Assembly (NCBI RefSeq): GCF_016862275.1
Contig: NZ_BOMQ01000008.1
Coordinates: 186,001 to 250,000 of the forward strand
Length of the DNA stretch: 64,000 nucleotides
Direction: 5' to 3'
Source of the DNA: Actinoplanes nipponensis
GTDB taxonomy: Bacteria > Actinomycetota > Actinomycetes > Mycobacteriales > Micromonosporaceae
The translations under genes and the position numbers were made by a program. Each line of letters starts with the position of its first letter. Within the stretch, counting starts at the first letter, position 1. The notes below the pieces were generated by a model. That model saw nothing but the letters and a program-made list of their open reading frames with translations. It did not search any database and was not told where the DNA came from. This document shows, in pieces, positions 44,915 through 52,409 of this stretch.

Positions 44915-45430
44915 TCACCCCCGGCCCTGGCAGCTCATCGACCACTGCTCGGCGGTCACGTCGGCCCCGCCCGTGCCGTCGACCGTCTCGCTGACGGTCG
45001 CGGACAGCACGTAGTTGGGTGTCCTGCCCTGGCTGATCAGCAGGAACGAGTAGACGTCGCGGTGCACCGCGGGGAGCACCGCGCCGGTGGACCACGACCC
45101 GTTGTTGGCCTCGTTGCTGAGGTACTTGGCGCCCGTGGTGATGCTGACGCCGCTCAGGTGGGCGTCCAGGTGGTCCTTGACCTGGTATCCGGCGCGGCCG
45201 TTGGCCGTCGTGGTGATGACGATGTGGATGTCGCCGTCGAGGTTCAGGACGTCGCCGGGAGAGCACGGGTTCGTCCGCACGTCGGCGGGGATGTGGATGG
45301 TGGCGTTCACGACGGTGGCCGCCTCCGCGGGCAGCACGGCGACCGCCGCCGTCCAAGCGACGAGCGGGCCGGCGACCAGGAGGGGAAGGGCGCGCCTGAC
45401 GAGTCTTCTGCGGTGCCACGGCATGGTCAT
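44915..45430 (-). CDS. Small secreted protein paired with Dyp-like protein
   Basis: Exported protein of 171 residues. Signal peptide: RALPLLVAGPLVAWTAAVAV then LPAEA. The mature part (about 130 residues) is beta-rich with two cysteines (NPCSPGD and SMSCQG). It contains the segments LNLDGDIHIVITTTANGRAG and VHRDVYSFLLISQGRTPNYV. I do not recognise the family. ATG 45430 or 45424 are both possible. The stop lies 7 nt before the start of the Tat-exported Dyp-like gene, so they are co-transcribed and probably act together outside the membrane. Confidence 0.68.
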   Translation of the reverse strand: MTMPWHRRRLVRRALPLLVAGPLVAWTAAVAVLPAEAATVVNATIHIPADVRTNPCSPGDVLNLDGDIHIVITTTANGRAGYQVKDHLDAHLSGVSITTGAKYLSNEANNGSWSTGAVLPAVHRDVYSFLLISQGRTPNYVLSATVSETVDGTGGADVTAEQWSMSCQGRG

Positions 45431-45642
45431 GGAAAGTCCCCGGACGCTGTGGGCAGGTATCGACGAGCATCTGCTTCGTCGCGCTTGGTGAGCCTGCCAG
45501 GACGGTTCCGTGATCGGTATCGCGGAGCCCGGAAATGGGCCGATCGTCCGGGTGGGCCTCGGCCGGCCCGGCGGATGGGCCTGGCGTCCGGCGACGCCGG
45601 CCCGCCGGAGCGGGGTTGTTCCGCCTGGTGGAGGGTCCGCTC

Positions 45643-46689
45643 TCAGCTGGGTGCGGCCCCGCTTCCCGCCATGGGCCACGCGACCGGACCGGCGATCGCC
45701 TCCCGGGTGTCGGACAACCCCGCCCAGATCAGCGAGTCCCGGATGCCGTCCTCGACGGTGAGCTGGGCTTCCCAGCCGAGGAGCGCCCGGGACCGCTCGC
45801 TGCGGGTGAAACTGCCGGCGGTGTCGCCGGCGCGCCGACCGGCCTCGCGGACGGTCAGCGGCCGGCCCAGCACCCGCTGGAACGCGGCGAGCAACTCGCG
45901 CACCGTGGTGCCCCGGCCGGTGCCGACGTTGACGGTCTCGTAGCGGTGACCGGTTTCCGGGAACAGCGCGTCGAAGCGGCGCAGGGCCTGGACGTGGGCG
46001 CGGGCGAGATCCCAGACGTGGATGTAGTCGCGGATGCCCGAGCCGTCGCGGGTCGGCCAGTCCGTGCCGGTCACCTCGAACGGGGTGCCCTCCCTCGCCG
46101 CCTCGATCATTTTGCCGAGGACGTGACTCGGGTGGGGGGCGTACGGGCCGGTGCGCATGGCCGGGTCCGCGCCGATCGGGTTGAAGTATCGCAACGTGAT
46201 CACTTGCAGGCCGTAGGCCGGGGCGCAGTCGGCCAGGATCTGCTCGACCATCGCCTTGGTCCGGGCGTACGGGCTGTCCGGGTTGAGCGGGGACCGTTCG
46301 TCGACGCACTGCTCGGCTCCGGACCCGTACACCGACGCGGACGAGCTGAAGACCCACCGGCAGCAGCCGTTGCGCCGGAGGTGCTCGACGAGATCGAGGG
46401 TCTTGGCGACGTTCACGCGGTAGTAGCGCGACGGCTGGTCCACCGATTCGGATACGACGATGACAGCCGCGCAGTGCACCACGACCTTGATGTCCGGATG
46501 ATCGCGGAAGATGCGGTCGATCAGCGCGCCGTCGGCGATGTCGCCGCGATAGAACAGGCGGTCCCGGGTGAAATCGAGCCGCCCGGTGCTGAGGTCGTCC
46601 AGCAGCACCGGCTGCACGCCGTCGTCCAGGCAGGCGGAGGCGACGGTGCTACCGATGTAACCCGCTCCGCCCGTGACAAGAACCTTCAT
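45643..46689 (-). CDS. galE: UDP-glucose 4-epimerase
   Basis: Short-chain dehydrogenase-type sugar nucleotide epimerase of about 348 residues, making UDP-galactose for polysaccharide assembly. The N-terminal VLVTGGAGYIGSTV binds NAD. SSSASVYG provides the catalytic Ser, and SPYARTK provides Tyr-x3-Lys. LRYFNPIGA and RDYIHVWDLARAHV are typical GalE segments. Two adjacent ATGs (46692 and 46689) follow GGAG; the second has better spacing. It is the left-most gene of the exopolysaccharide cluster, transcribed away from the sugar transferase across a 407-nt divergent region with two copies of the cluster's 17-bp element. Confidence 0.93.
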   Translation of the reverse strand: MKVLVTGGAGYIGSTVASACLDDGVQPVLLDDLSTGRLDFTRDRLFYRGDIADGALIDRIFRDHPDIKVVVHCAAVIVVSESVDQPSRYYRVNVAKTLDLVEHLRRNGCCRWVFSSSASVYGSGAEQCVDERSPLNPDSPYARTKAMVEQILADCAPAYGLQVITLRYFNPIGADPAMRTGPYAPHPSHVLGKMIEAAREGTPFEVTGTDWPTRDGSGIRDYIHVWDLARAHVQALRRFDALFPETGHRYETVNVGTGRGTTVRELLAAFQRVLGRPLTVREAGRRAGDTAGSFTRSERSRALLGWEAQLTVEDGIRDSLIWAGLSDTREAIAGPVAWPMAGSGAAPS

Positions 46690-46777
46690 CATTGGCTCCA
46701 GGTTCCAAACGACGATCACTATTTGTCAGGAATGGCAGCTGCAATGGCGACATTCACAGGCGGCGGGGCCCGGTTCA

Positions 46778-46794
46778 AGTAGCGTATGTCATGC
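46778..46794 (-). promoter_or_regulatory. Cluster element A1, oriented toward galE
   Basis: On the minus strand this reads GCATGACATACGCTACT and ends 88 nt before the galE start. It matches the four-copy consensus GCATGACATNYGCNACT completely. TTTTCG lies a few bases upstream, as TTTCG does at copies A2 and B1. The constant position and direction suggest a promoter element or activator site. Confidence 0.7.
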
Positions 46795-46985
46795 CGTTTA
46801 CGAAAACCTCTCATACTCGCGCTCGGACGTGCGCCGCAGCGCCTCGACGGATCGGCTGGGATTGATGTCCGACAGTCCGATCACCCCTCGGTCGTCCTGT
46901 CAGGACGGTCGCTGGAATGGCGCAATCGCACGATGAGTTGCGCGGCGCGAAGCCGGAAATGGTAAGTGAGAAGTCATCATGTTTC

Positions 46986-47002
46986 GCATGACATTTGCAA
47001 CT
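46986..47002 (+). promoter_or_regulatory. Cluster element B1, oriented toward the sugar transferase
   Basis: Reads GCATGACATTTGCAACT on the plus strand and ends 94 nt before the sugar transferase start at 47097. The extended 18-nt stretch CATGACATTTGCAACTGT matches 17 of 18 bases at 52320-52337. It is preceded by GTTTC. Confidence 0.72.
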
Positions 47003-47096
47003 GTCGTCGGTGGCCGATCCGGTGAAATGGTCGATCACAGGAACCGCGGCGCCGGTTTCTGCTGGTGACGATCGCTGCGATGGGCGGGAGGACCTG

Positions 47097-48512
47097 GTGA
47101 GGGCGCGATTCCCCTATTTCCCGGCGGGGCGAGCTGCCCTGGCCGCGTCGACCACCGCGACGGTGTCGGTCGCTCTGTCGCTGACGGCGGGTGCGCCGCG
47201 GCCGGCGGAGACCTGGGTGATCGGCGGCGTCGTCCTGGGGAGCTGTCTCGCCGTACGGCGGCCGGCCGCGCGGGCCGGCTTCCTGCCGATGTCCGCGGCG
47301 CTGCGCCCCGCGATCGGGCCGCTCATCGCCCTGCCGGTGCTCGCGGCGATCGCCGCGGCGACCGACTCCACCGCGCTGTCGTGGCGGCACCTGCTGATCG
47401 CCGTAGCCGTCAGCGTCGCTGCGCTGCTGCTGACCCGCGCCCGGCTGAGCGGCCGCCGGCCCGCGTCCACCCGGATCGTCGTGGTCGGGGACGAGCGGAC
47501 GGCTGCCACGCTCCGGGAACAGCTGTCCCGGCTGCCGTCCCGCCGGTACACGGTGCTCGGCTACATCGACGACGGTTCGCCCCGGCCGGGTCCGCACGCC
47601 GGCCCGGCCCGGCTCGGCGACCACGCCCGCCTGACCGACGTCGTGGCCGCGCACGCCGTCGACCTGCTGGTGGTGTCCTCCGAGACCGCGTACCGGCTGA
47701 CCTGCGACGAGCTCGCCCGGGACTACCTGACCATGGACGTCCCGGTCCGGCGGCTCGCCGCGTTCGTCGAGGAGGCGTTCGGGCTGGTCGCGGTCAATCT
47801 CATCGACTCGTCCTGGCTGCAGTACGTCGTACCGTCCACCCAGCGCTACGCCGCTTCGGTCGCCCGGCGCGCCTTCGACATCGCCGTCGCGCTGCTCGCC
47901 GCGATCCCGGCCGTACCGGTCCTGCTGGTCTGTGCCGTCCTCATCAAGCTGGACCACGGCCCGGTCCTGTACCGCCAGCAGCGCGTCGGTTACCGGGGGA
48001 CCTCCTTCCAGATCCTGAAGATGCGATCGATGCGGGTGGCCGACGGGGCCGCCGAACAGTGGTCGGCCCGGGACGACCCGCGGGTCACCGCGATCGGGCG
48101 GCTGATGCGGCGTACGCACATCGACGAGCTGCCGCAGATCATCAACGTGCTGCGCGGCGACATGAGCATCGTCGGTCCCCGCCCGGAACAGCCACTCCTG
48201 GTCCGGCGCCTGGACGCGCGGATCCCGTTCTACGGGCTGCGGCACGTGGTGAAGCCCGGCATCACCGGATGGGCCCAGGTCCGCTGCGGTTACGCGGGCT
48301 CCGAGGCCGGCTCCGTGCTGAAGGCGTCCTGCGACCTCTACTACGTCCGGCACCACTCGTTCGGCCTGGACTGCCTGATCCTGTTCGAGACGCTGCGGAC
48401 CCTCGTGTTCGACCAGCAGTGGCAGGGGGCCGGGCGCCAGCCCGCCTTCGACCGGCCGGTCGACCCGATCCCGCGCGAGGTGCCCGGGATACCGGCGCAG
48501 CGCAGCGCGTGA
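47097..48512 (+). CDS. Undecaprenyl-phosphate sugar phosphotransferase (initiating transferase)
   Basis: Polyisoprenyl-phosphate hexose-1-phosphate transferase of 471 residues that starts polysaccharide repeat-unit synthesis at the membrane. The N-terminal part has about four hydrophobic segments (about residues 10-115). A CoA-binding-like Rossmann domain starts at STRIVVVGDERTAATLREQL. A further membrane hairpin (DIAVALLAAIPAVPVLLVCA) precedes the catalytic domain with KMRSMR, RRTHIDELPQIINVL, GDMSIVGPRPEQP and VKPGITGWAQVRCGY. GTG 47097 is chosen for GGGAGG at 47086-47091; an in-frame extension to 46995 crosses element B1 and is rejected. The convergent downstream gene stops only 4 nt away. 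Confidence 0.92.
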   Translation: MRARFPYFPAGRAALAASTTATVSVALSLTAGAPRPAETWVIGGVVLGSCLAVRRPAARAGFLPMSAALRPAIGPLIALPVLAAIAAATDSTALSWRHLLIAVAVSVAALLLTRARLSGRRPASTRIVVVGDERTAATLREQLSRLPSRRYTVLGYIDDGSPRPGPHAGPARLGDHARLTDVVAAHAVDLLVVSSETAYRLTCDELARDYLTMDVPVRRLAAFVEEAFGLVAVNLIDSSWLQYVVPSTQRYAASVARRAFDIAVALLAAIPAVPVLLVCAVLIKLDHGPVLYRQQRVGYRGTSFQILKMRSMRVADGAAEQWSARDDPRVTAIGRLMRRTHIDELPQIINVLRGDMSIVGPRPEQPLLVRRLDARIPFYGLRHVVKPGITGWAQVRCGYAGSEAGSVLKASCDLYYVRHHSFGLDCLILFETLRTLVFDQQWQGAGRQPAFDRPVDPIPREVPGIPAQRSA

Positions 48513-48516
48513 GCCG

Positions 48517-49641
48517 TCAGCCGCAGGAGGAGGAACAGTCCCCGGCCGCCACGCACGGGTCGACGACCCGCAGGCGGCCGGCCCAGTCCACGTCGCTCGC
48601 CATGTCGAAGACCCAGGTGTCGCCCTCGCGGGTCACATCCTCGGTCTGCCGGCCCGCGAAGTCGACCATCGGATCGGTCACGCCGAAACTGGTGAAGGTG
48701 CTGCCCGACTCGATCTGGAAGGCGATGCCCACGTTGTCGCCGGTGTCCTCGACGTAGGCGCCGTACGTGCTCATCGCCCGCAGGATCGTCTTCTTCCAGT
48801 CCGGCGCCTCCAGCGCCTCGATCTCAGCGCTGGTCATGTCCAGCCACAGGTGCTGCCCGTTCGCCGGGGCGTTCTCCGGGTCGGCGCAGACCTGCGGGGT
48901 CTTGTCCGCCGGGTAGACGTACGCGTCCGAGGTGCAGTCGACGATGACCGACAGGGCGTGATCGATGGTGCCGGCCTCCAGCTCGGCGGCCCGGATCACC
49001 CCGGCGGCCAGGCCGAAGTCGCTCGCGGTGGCGCCGGCGTGCAGGCCGTCGCCGGTGATCGGCGTACGCCCACCCCAGCTGACGGTGAGCACACCACCGC
49101 CGGCCGGCTTGCTCCGGACCTGCCAGAAGTCGTACTCCCATCCGGAGTACTGGCTGACCACGGCGAGGTGGCCGTCGGAGCCGCCGGTCGGGCGGGCCGC
49201 CGCGGGAATGCGGACCGGCATGTCCTCGACCGGGCAACGGCCCCACGACTCGGTGCAATGGACGACGTAGACCGGGTCGGTCCGCTGCGACCAGTAGAGC
49301 GGGTGATACCAGTCGGAGGTCGTGTCGGCGACCCCGGCGACGAACCCGGCGACCGGACCCGTGTCCAGCACCCGGCCGACGATCGCCGCCGAGCCGGCCG
49401 CGATGCGGGGCTCGTCCGGCACCGGGCGGTTGAACGGGCTGGAGTCGGCGTACGGCCGCCAGCAGGCGTCGGGCCAGTGGCCCGCCCGGAAAGTTCCCAG
49501 CCCGCAGGTCACGGTCGCGGTGGGCGCCCGGCGTGCGGCCACCGCGCCGGCGGGCGCCGCCGAGCTCGACGGCGAGGAGGACACGGCGGTCATCACCGCA
49601 GTGGCCGCGACGAGACCTCTGGCGATCACCCGCTTCGTCAT
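48517..49641 (-). CDS. Secreted protein of the polysaccharide operon, unknown function
   Basis: Exported protein of 374 residues. The signal peptide is at about residues 5-30 (ARGLVAATAVMTAVSSSPSS). The mature part contains ADSSPFNRPVPDEPRIAAGS near residue 65, WYHPLYWSQRTDPVYVVHC, SQYSGWEYDFWQV, LHAGATASDFGLAAGVIRAA and NGQHLWLDMTSAEIEALEAP. It ends with a Cys-rich tail (DPCVAAGDCSSSCG). It is not assigned to a family I can name; aromatic- and acid-rich patches suggest a glycan-active or glycan-binding protein. Its ATG overlaps the stop of the FAD oxidoreductase as ATGA, making it the last gene of a coupled three-gene operon. Confidence 0.8.
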   Translation of the reverse strand: MTKRVIARGLVAATAVMTAVSSSPSSSAAPAGAVAARRAPTATVTCGLGTFRAGHWPDACWRPYADSSPFNRPVPDEPRIAAGSAAIVGRVLDTGPVAGFVAGVADTTSDWYHPLYWSQRTDPVYVVHCTESWGRCPVEDMPVRIPAAARPTGGSDGHLAVVSQYSGWEYDFWQVRSKPAGGGVLTVSWGGRTPITGDGLHAGATASDFGLAAGVIRAAELEAGTIDHALSVIVDCTSDAYVYPADKTPQVCADPENAPANGQHLWLDMTSAEIEALEAPDWKKTILRAMSTYGAYVEDTGDNVGIAFQIESGSTFTSFGVTDPMVDFAGRQTEDVTREGDTWVFDMASDVDWAGRLRVVDPCVAAGDCSSSCG

Positions 49642-50855
49642 GACGCCTCCCGGGCCGCCACCGACCGGCTGATCCGCCCGGCCGCAAAGGGGGTGCCGCA
49701 CACGAACCGCTGCAGCGGCCCGAAGGTGCCGGCACTGCTCAGGCCCGCGAAGTACAGACCCGGCACGGACGACTCGAAATGCGGTCCGAGCCGTGGCCAT
49801 CCGGCGAAGCGGCGTATGCCGGCCCGTAGGCCCGCGTCCAGGAAGTCGATGCGCTCGACGTCCACCCGGTAGCCGGTCGCGGCGATGACGTGGTCGGCGG
49901 TGACTACCGTCCTGGTGGCATCCGGGCCGGTGACGGTCAGCTCCACCGTGTCGTCGTTCAGGGCGGCGGAGGCGACGGCGCCGTACCGCACCGGCACCCG
50001 GTCGGCGAAACGGTCCCGCAGCCACCAGCCGCCGCTCGGCCCGAGGATCCGCTTCACGACGGTCAGCCGCGTCGACGTCGGCAGATACCGGAACGGCGCG
50101 GGCAGCCGGTGCGCGGCCACGAGTTTCCAGCCCGCCCCCAGCGGCGAGGGCGGGCTGCGGAACGAGAACCTCTCCGGACCGTCGGTGCGCGCGGGCGGGT
50201 CGGCGAAGACGACCGTACGCCGGGCGACGACCTCGACCTCGGCATCGGCCTCGTGCAGCAGGGCGGCAGTCTCCAGCGCCGACTGTCCGGCGCCGATCAC
50301 GACCACCCGCGAGCCGCGCAGCCGGGACAGGTCGGCGTGCTGCGAGCTGTGCGACACCGGCCCCTTGATCGACGGACCGTCCGGAGCCAGCGCGGCGATC
50401 GCCGGCGGGGTGTGCGCGTACGCGGTCAGCCCGCTCGCCACGACGACGGACGAGGACCGCAGGGTCTCGCCGGTGTCGAGGGTGATCTCGAAGCCGACCC
50501 CGGCCCGGGCCAGCCGCATGACGTGGGCCCGTTCCACCTCGGGGACCAGCCGTTCCTGGAACCACTGACCGTAGCGGATGAACAGGTCGACCGGGACCGG
50601 CTCGTGCGTGCCGAGCACCGCGATGCCGTGCCCGCGGCAGTAGTCGGCCAGCGTGTGCCCCTCGACCGGCGCCGACAGGCTGGACGCCGACGGGGCGGAC
50701 TTGAGGAACATCCCGGTCGGCATGTTGTCGCGCCACGTGGCCATCGGGTCGCCGAACACCCGGGTCGGCACGCCTCGCGCCCGCAGGTGGGCGGCGATCG
50801 ACAGGCCGTACGGCCCTGCTCCGATCACCACGGCGGGGCGGTCGTCTCGGCTCAT
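49638..50855 (-). CDS. FAD/NAD(P)-binding flavin monooxygenase-like protein
   Basis: Two-dinucleotide-fold flavoprotein of 405 residues. FAD motif: VVIGAGPYGLSIAAHLRARG near residue 9. The NADPH motif is VVVIGAGQSALETAALLHEA near residue 185. The end VPGLYFAGLSSAGTFGPLQR is typical of the flavin monooxygenase/thioredoxin-reductase-like group. The substrate is unknown; its place between an ATP-grasp ligase and a secreted protein, in a polysaccharide cluster, suggests oxidation of a substituent or precursor. ATG 50855 is preceded by GGAGG and overlaps the ATP-grasp stop as ATGA; longer in-frame starts are rejected. Confidence 0.86.
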   Translation of the reverse strand: MSRDDRPAVVIGAGPYGLSIAAHLRARGVPTRVFGDPMATWRDNMPTGMFLKSAPSASSLSAPVEGHTLADYCRGHGIAVLGTHEPVPVDLFIRYGQWFQERLVPEVERAHVMRLARAGVGFEITLDTGETLRSSSVVVASGLTAYAHTPPAIAALAPDGPSIKGPVSHSSQHADLSRLRGSRVVVIGAGQSALETAALLHEADAEVEVVARRTVVFADPPARTDGPERFSFRSPPSPLGAGWKLVAAHRLPAPFRYLPTSTRLTVVKRILGPSGGWWLRDRFADRVPVRYGAVASAALNDDTVELTVTGPDATRTVVTADHVIAATGYRVDVERIDFLDAGLRAGIRRFAGWPRLGPHFESSVPGLYFAGLSSAGTFGPLQRFVCGTPFAAGRISRSVAAREAS

Positions 50856-52117
50856 TGGTCCTCCAGTTGCCTCGCGTCCCAGGGGGTACTCGTCGCCGTG
50901 CGCTCCGCCCGGCTGCGGTGGATGAGCGCGTGCACGAGGCCGCGTGCGGCCCGCCACGCCACGGTCGCGATCATCACGACCAGGGGCACCGGGTCACCGG
51001 CGCTGCCCTCGCGCCACGCCCCGGCCGTACGGCTTCCGGCCGGCGCCGCCGCCGGGGCCGGCAGGCCCGCCCTGCGGTGCCCGAGCCGGGCGGCCGGGTA
51101 CACGTTCTCGACGACCAGCCGCCGGCGGTGGTCCTGATCCCCGGCCGGAGCCGGCCGCCCGGTCAGATCCAGATGCAGGGCCCGGACGACGTCCACGCCG
51201 GCCGTCGTCACGCCGAAGCGGAACTGCGCGCCCACCCGCGGGTTGAAGTCGACCAGCTTGTAGCGGCGGTCGCGGCGGTCGTACCGCCAGTCGAGGTCGT
51301 TCACGCCGCTGTAGTGCAGCGCCTTGAAGAACCCGGCGGACAGCTCGCGCAGCTCGGCGTTGTCGGCCGACCGCGCGTCGGCGGTGATCCCGCGGGCCGG
51401 GGGCCAGGCGTACGCCTTACGACCCACGAACGTGACCGCCGGCTGTGCGCCGGTGTCGCAGTAGGCGTGCACGAACCAGTCGTTGTCACCCTCGAACGGG
51501 ATGTGCTCCTGCAGCAACAGCGCCGAGAAGTCCGGCAGGCCGGCGAACCGCGCGCGCAGCTCCCGCCGGTCCCGCACGACCGTGGTGCCCCGCACTGCCG
51601 TCTTCCCGGTGGCGGCCAGCGCGTTCTTGGCGACCAGCGGATAGCCCAGCTCGTCGCCGCACGCCTCGAGGTCGGCGGCGGAGGCGGGGCAGAGGGTGAG
51701 GGGTGTGGGCACCTCGTGCGCGAGGCACAGCTCGTACAGGTCGCGCTTGCTGGCCAGCCGCCGCGGCAGGTCCGGCGCGACCGGCGGCAGCAACAGGTGC
51801 GGGGCCAACCGGTCGGCGTTCTCGGCCAGCAGGATGGCGGCGTCGTCGTCGGTGGCCACGGCGACGGCGCGGCGGCCCAGCGTGCCGGCGATCGCGCACA
51901 CCTGCTCCACGAGGTCGTCCGGTTCGTCGCCGCGCCAGGAGAAGGCGCCGGCCAGCTGGCGCGACCGGGCGAGCGGGGTGAACCGGCCCTCGACGAGCGC
52001 GTACACCGGGACGCCGAGCGATCCGAGCGTACGGGCGACGCCCAGGCTGCCGGCGTGGATCGGATAACGGCCGATCCGGACCAGCAGGGCGGGGACCGAC
52101 GCGTCGATATCGATCAT
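50852..52117 (-). CDS. ATP-grasp domain carboxylate-amine ligase-like protein
   Basis: ATP-grasp enzyme of 421 residues, expected to activate a carboxylate as acyl phosphate and join it to an amine or other nucleophile. Visible parts: the N-terminal pre-ATP-grasp fold (LGVARTLGSLGVPVYALVEG), SKRDLYELCLAHEVPTPLT, the ATP-binding YPLVAKNALAATGKTAV, LLLQEHIPFEGDNDWFVHAY, and the metal-binding LDWRYDRRD followed by KLVDFNPRVGAQFR. It leads a coupled operon with the FAD protein and secreted protein, opposite to the glycosyltransferase operon. I infer modification of the polysaccharide or its precursor, for example by an amide-linked group. ATG 52117 lacks a close ribosome site but overlaps the stop of a 9-codon leader frame. 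Confidence 0.85.
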   Translation of the reverse strand: MIDIDASVPALLVRIGRYPIHAGSLGVARTLGSLGVPVYALVEGRFTPLARSRQLAGAFSWRGDEPDDLVEQVCAIAGTLGRRAVAVATDDDAAILLAENADRLAPHLLLPPVAPDLPRRLASKRDLYELCLAHEVPTPLTLCPASAADLEACGDELGYPLVAKNALAATGKTAVRGTTVVRDRRELRARFAGLPDFSALLLQEHIPFEGDNDWFVHAYCDTGAQPAVTFVGRKAYAWPPARGITADARSADNAELRELSAGFFKALHYSGVNDLDWRYDRRDRRYKLVDFNPRVGAQFRFGVTTAGVDVVRALHLDLTGRPAPAGDQDHRRRLVVENVYPAARLGHRRAGLPAPAAAPAGSRTAGAWREGSAGDPVPLVVMIATVAWRAARGLVHALIHRSRAERTATSTPWDARQLEDQ

Positions 52118-52140
52118 CGGACGGCCGCGGGTCTGGGCAT
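52114..52140 (-). promoter_or_regulatory. Nine-codon leader frame coupled to the ATP-grasp gene
   Basis: ATG 52140 opens MPRPAAVR and stop; its TGA overlaps the ATP-grasp ATG as ATGA. GGAGAAGGG lies 11 nt before this ATG, while the ATP-grasp ATG has no site of its own. Measured to this leader start, the upstream element A2 lies 98 nt away, close to the 74-94 nt seen at the other copies. Ribosomes probably load at the leader and re-initiate. This is too short to call a gene. Confidence 0.5.
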
Positions 52141-52238
52141 GATGTCGATCCCTTCTCCGCGCCGGACCCGACCCTCGGCCGGGCAGATGACGGGGGTGCT
52201 GCCTTGTGGAGCATGCGCGCGGCGGGAAGGCCGAAAAT

Positions 52239-52255
52239 AGTGTCGATTGTCATGC
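52239..52255 (-). promoter_or_regulatory. Cluster element A2, oriented toward the ATP-grasp operon
   Basis: Minus strand reads GCATGACAATCGACACT, matching the consensus GCATGACATNYGCNACT at all but two positions, preceded by CTTTCG and a short spacer. It ends 121 nt before the ATP-grasp ATG and 98 nt before the leader ATG. Confidence 0.65.
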
Positions 52256-52318
52256 GATTCGCGAAAGAGATTCGTACCTCCCAGGGACCACGGTGAATGT
52301 GAGAACCGTTCTGGTCTG

Positions 52319-52335
52319 ACATGACATATGCAACT
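52319..52335 (+). promoter_or_regulatory. Cluster element B2, oriented toward the GT4-GT2 operon
   Basis: Plus strand reads ACATGACATATGCAACT and ends 74 nt before the glycosyltransferase ATG at 52410. With its flank, CATGACATATGCAACTGT (52320-52337) differs from element B1 at one of 18 positions. Confidence 0.72.
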
Positions 52336-52409
52336 GTTCGAGCCGGTCGCCGCCATGCGAATGTGCTGGAAGGCCGGCCCGTACCTGTCAGCGGAGCAGG
52401 AGGCACGCG

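Noticed and set aside
43330..44994. Plus-strand frame of about 550 codons opposite the Dyp-like gene
   Set aside because: No family resemblance and extreme Arg/Gly/Val content; the minus strand carries a Tat leader and conserved motifs.
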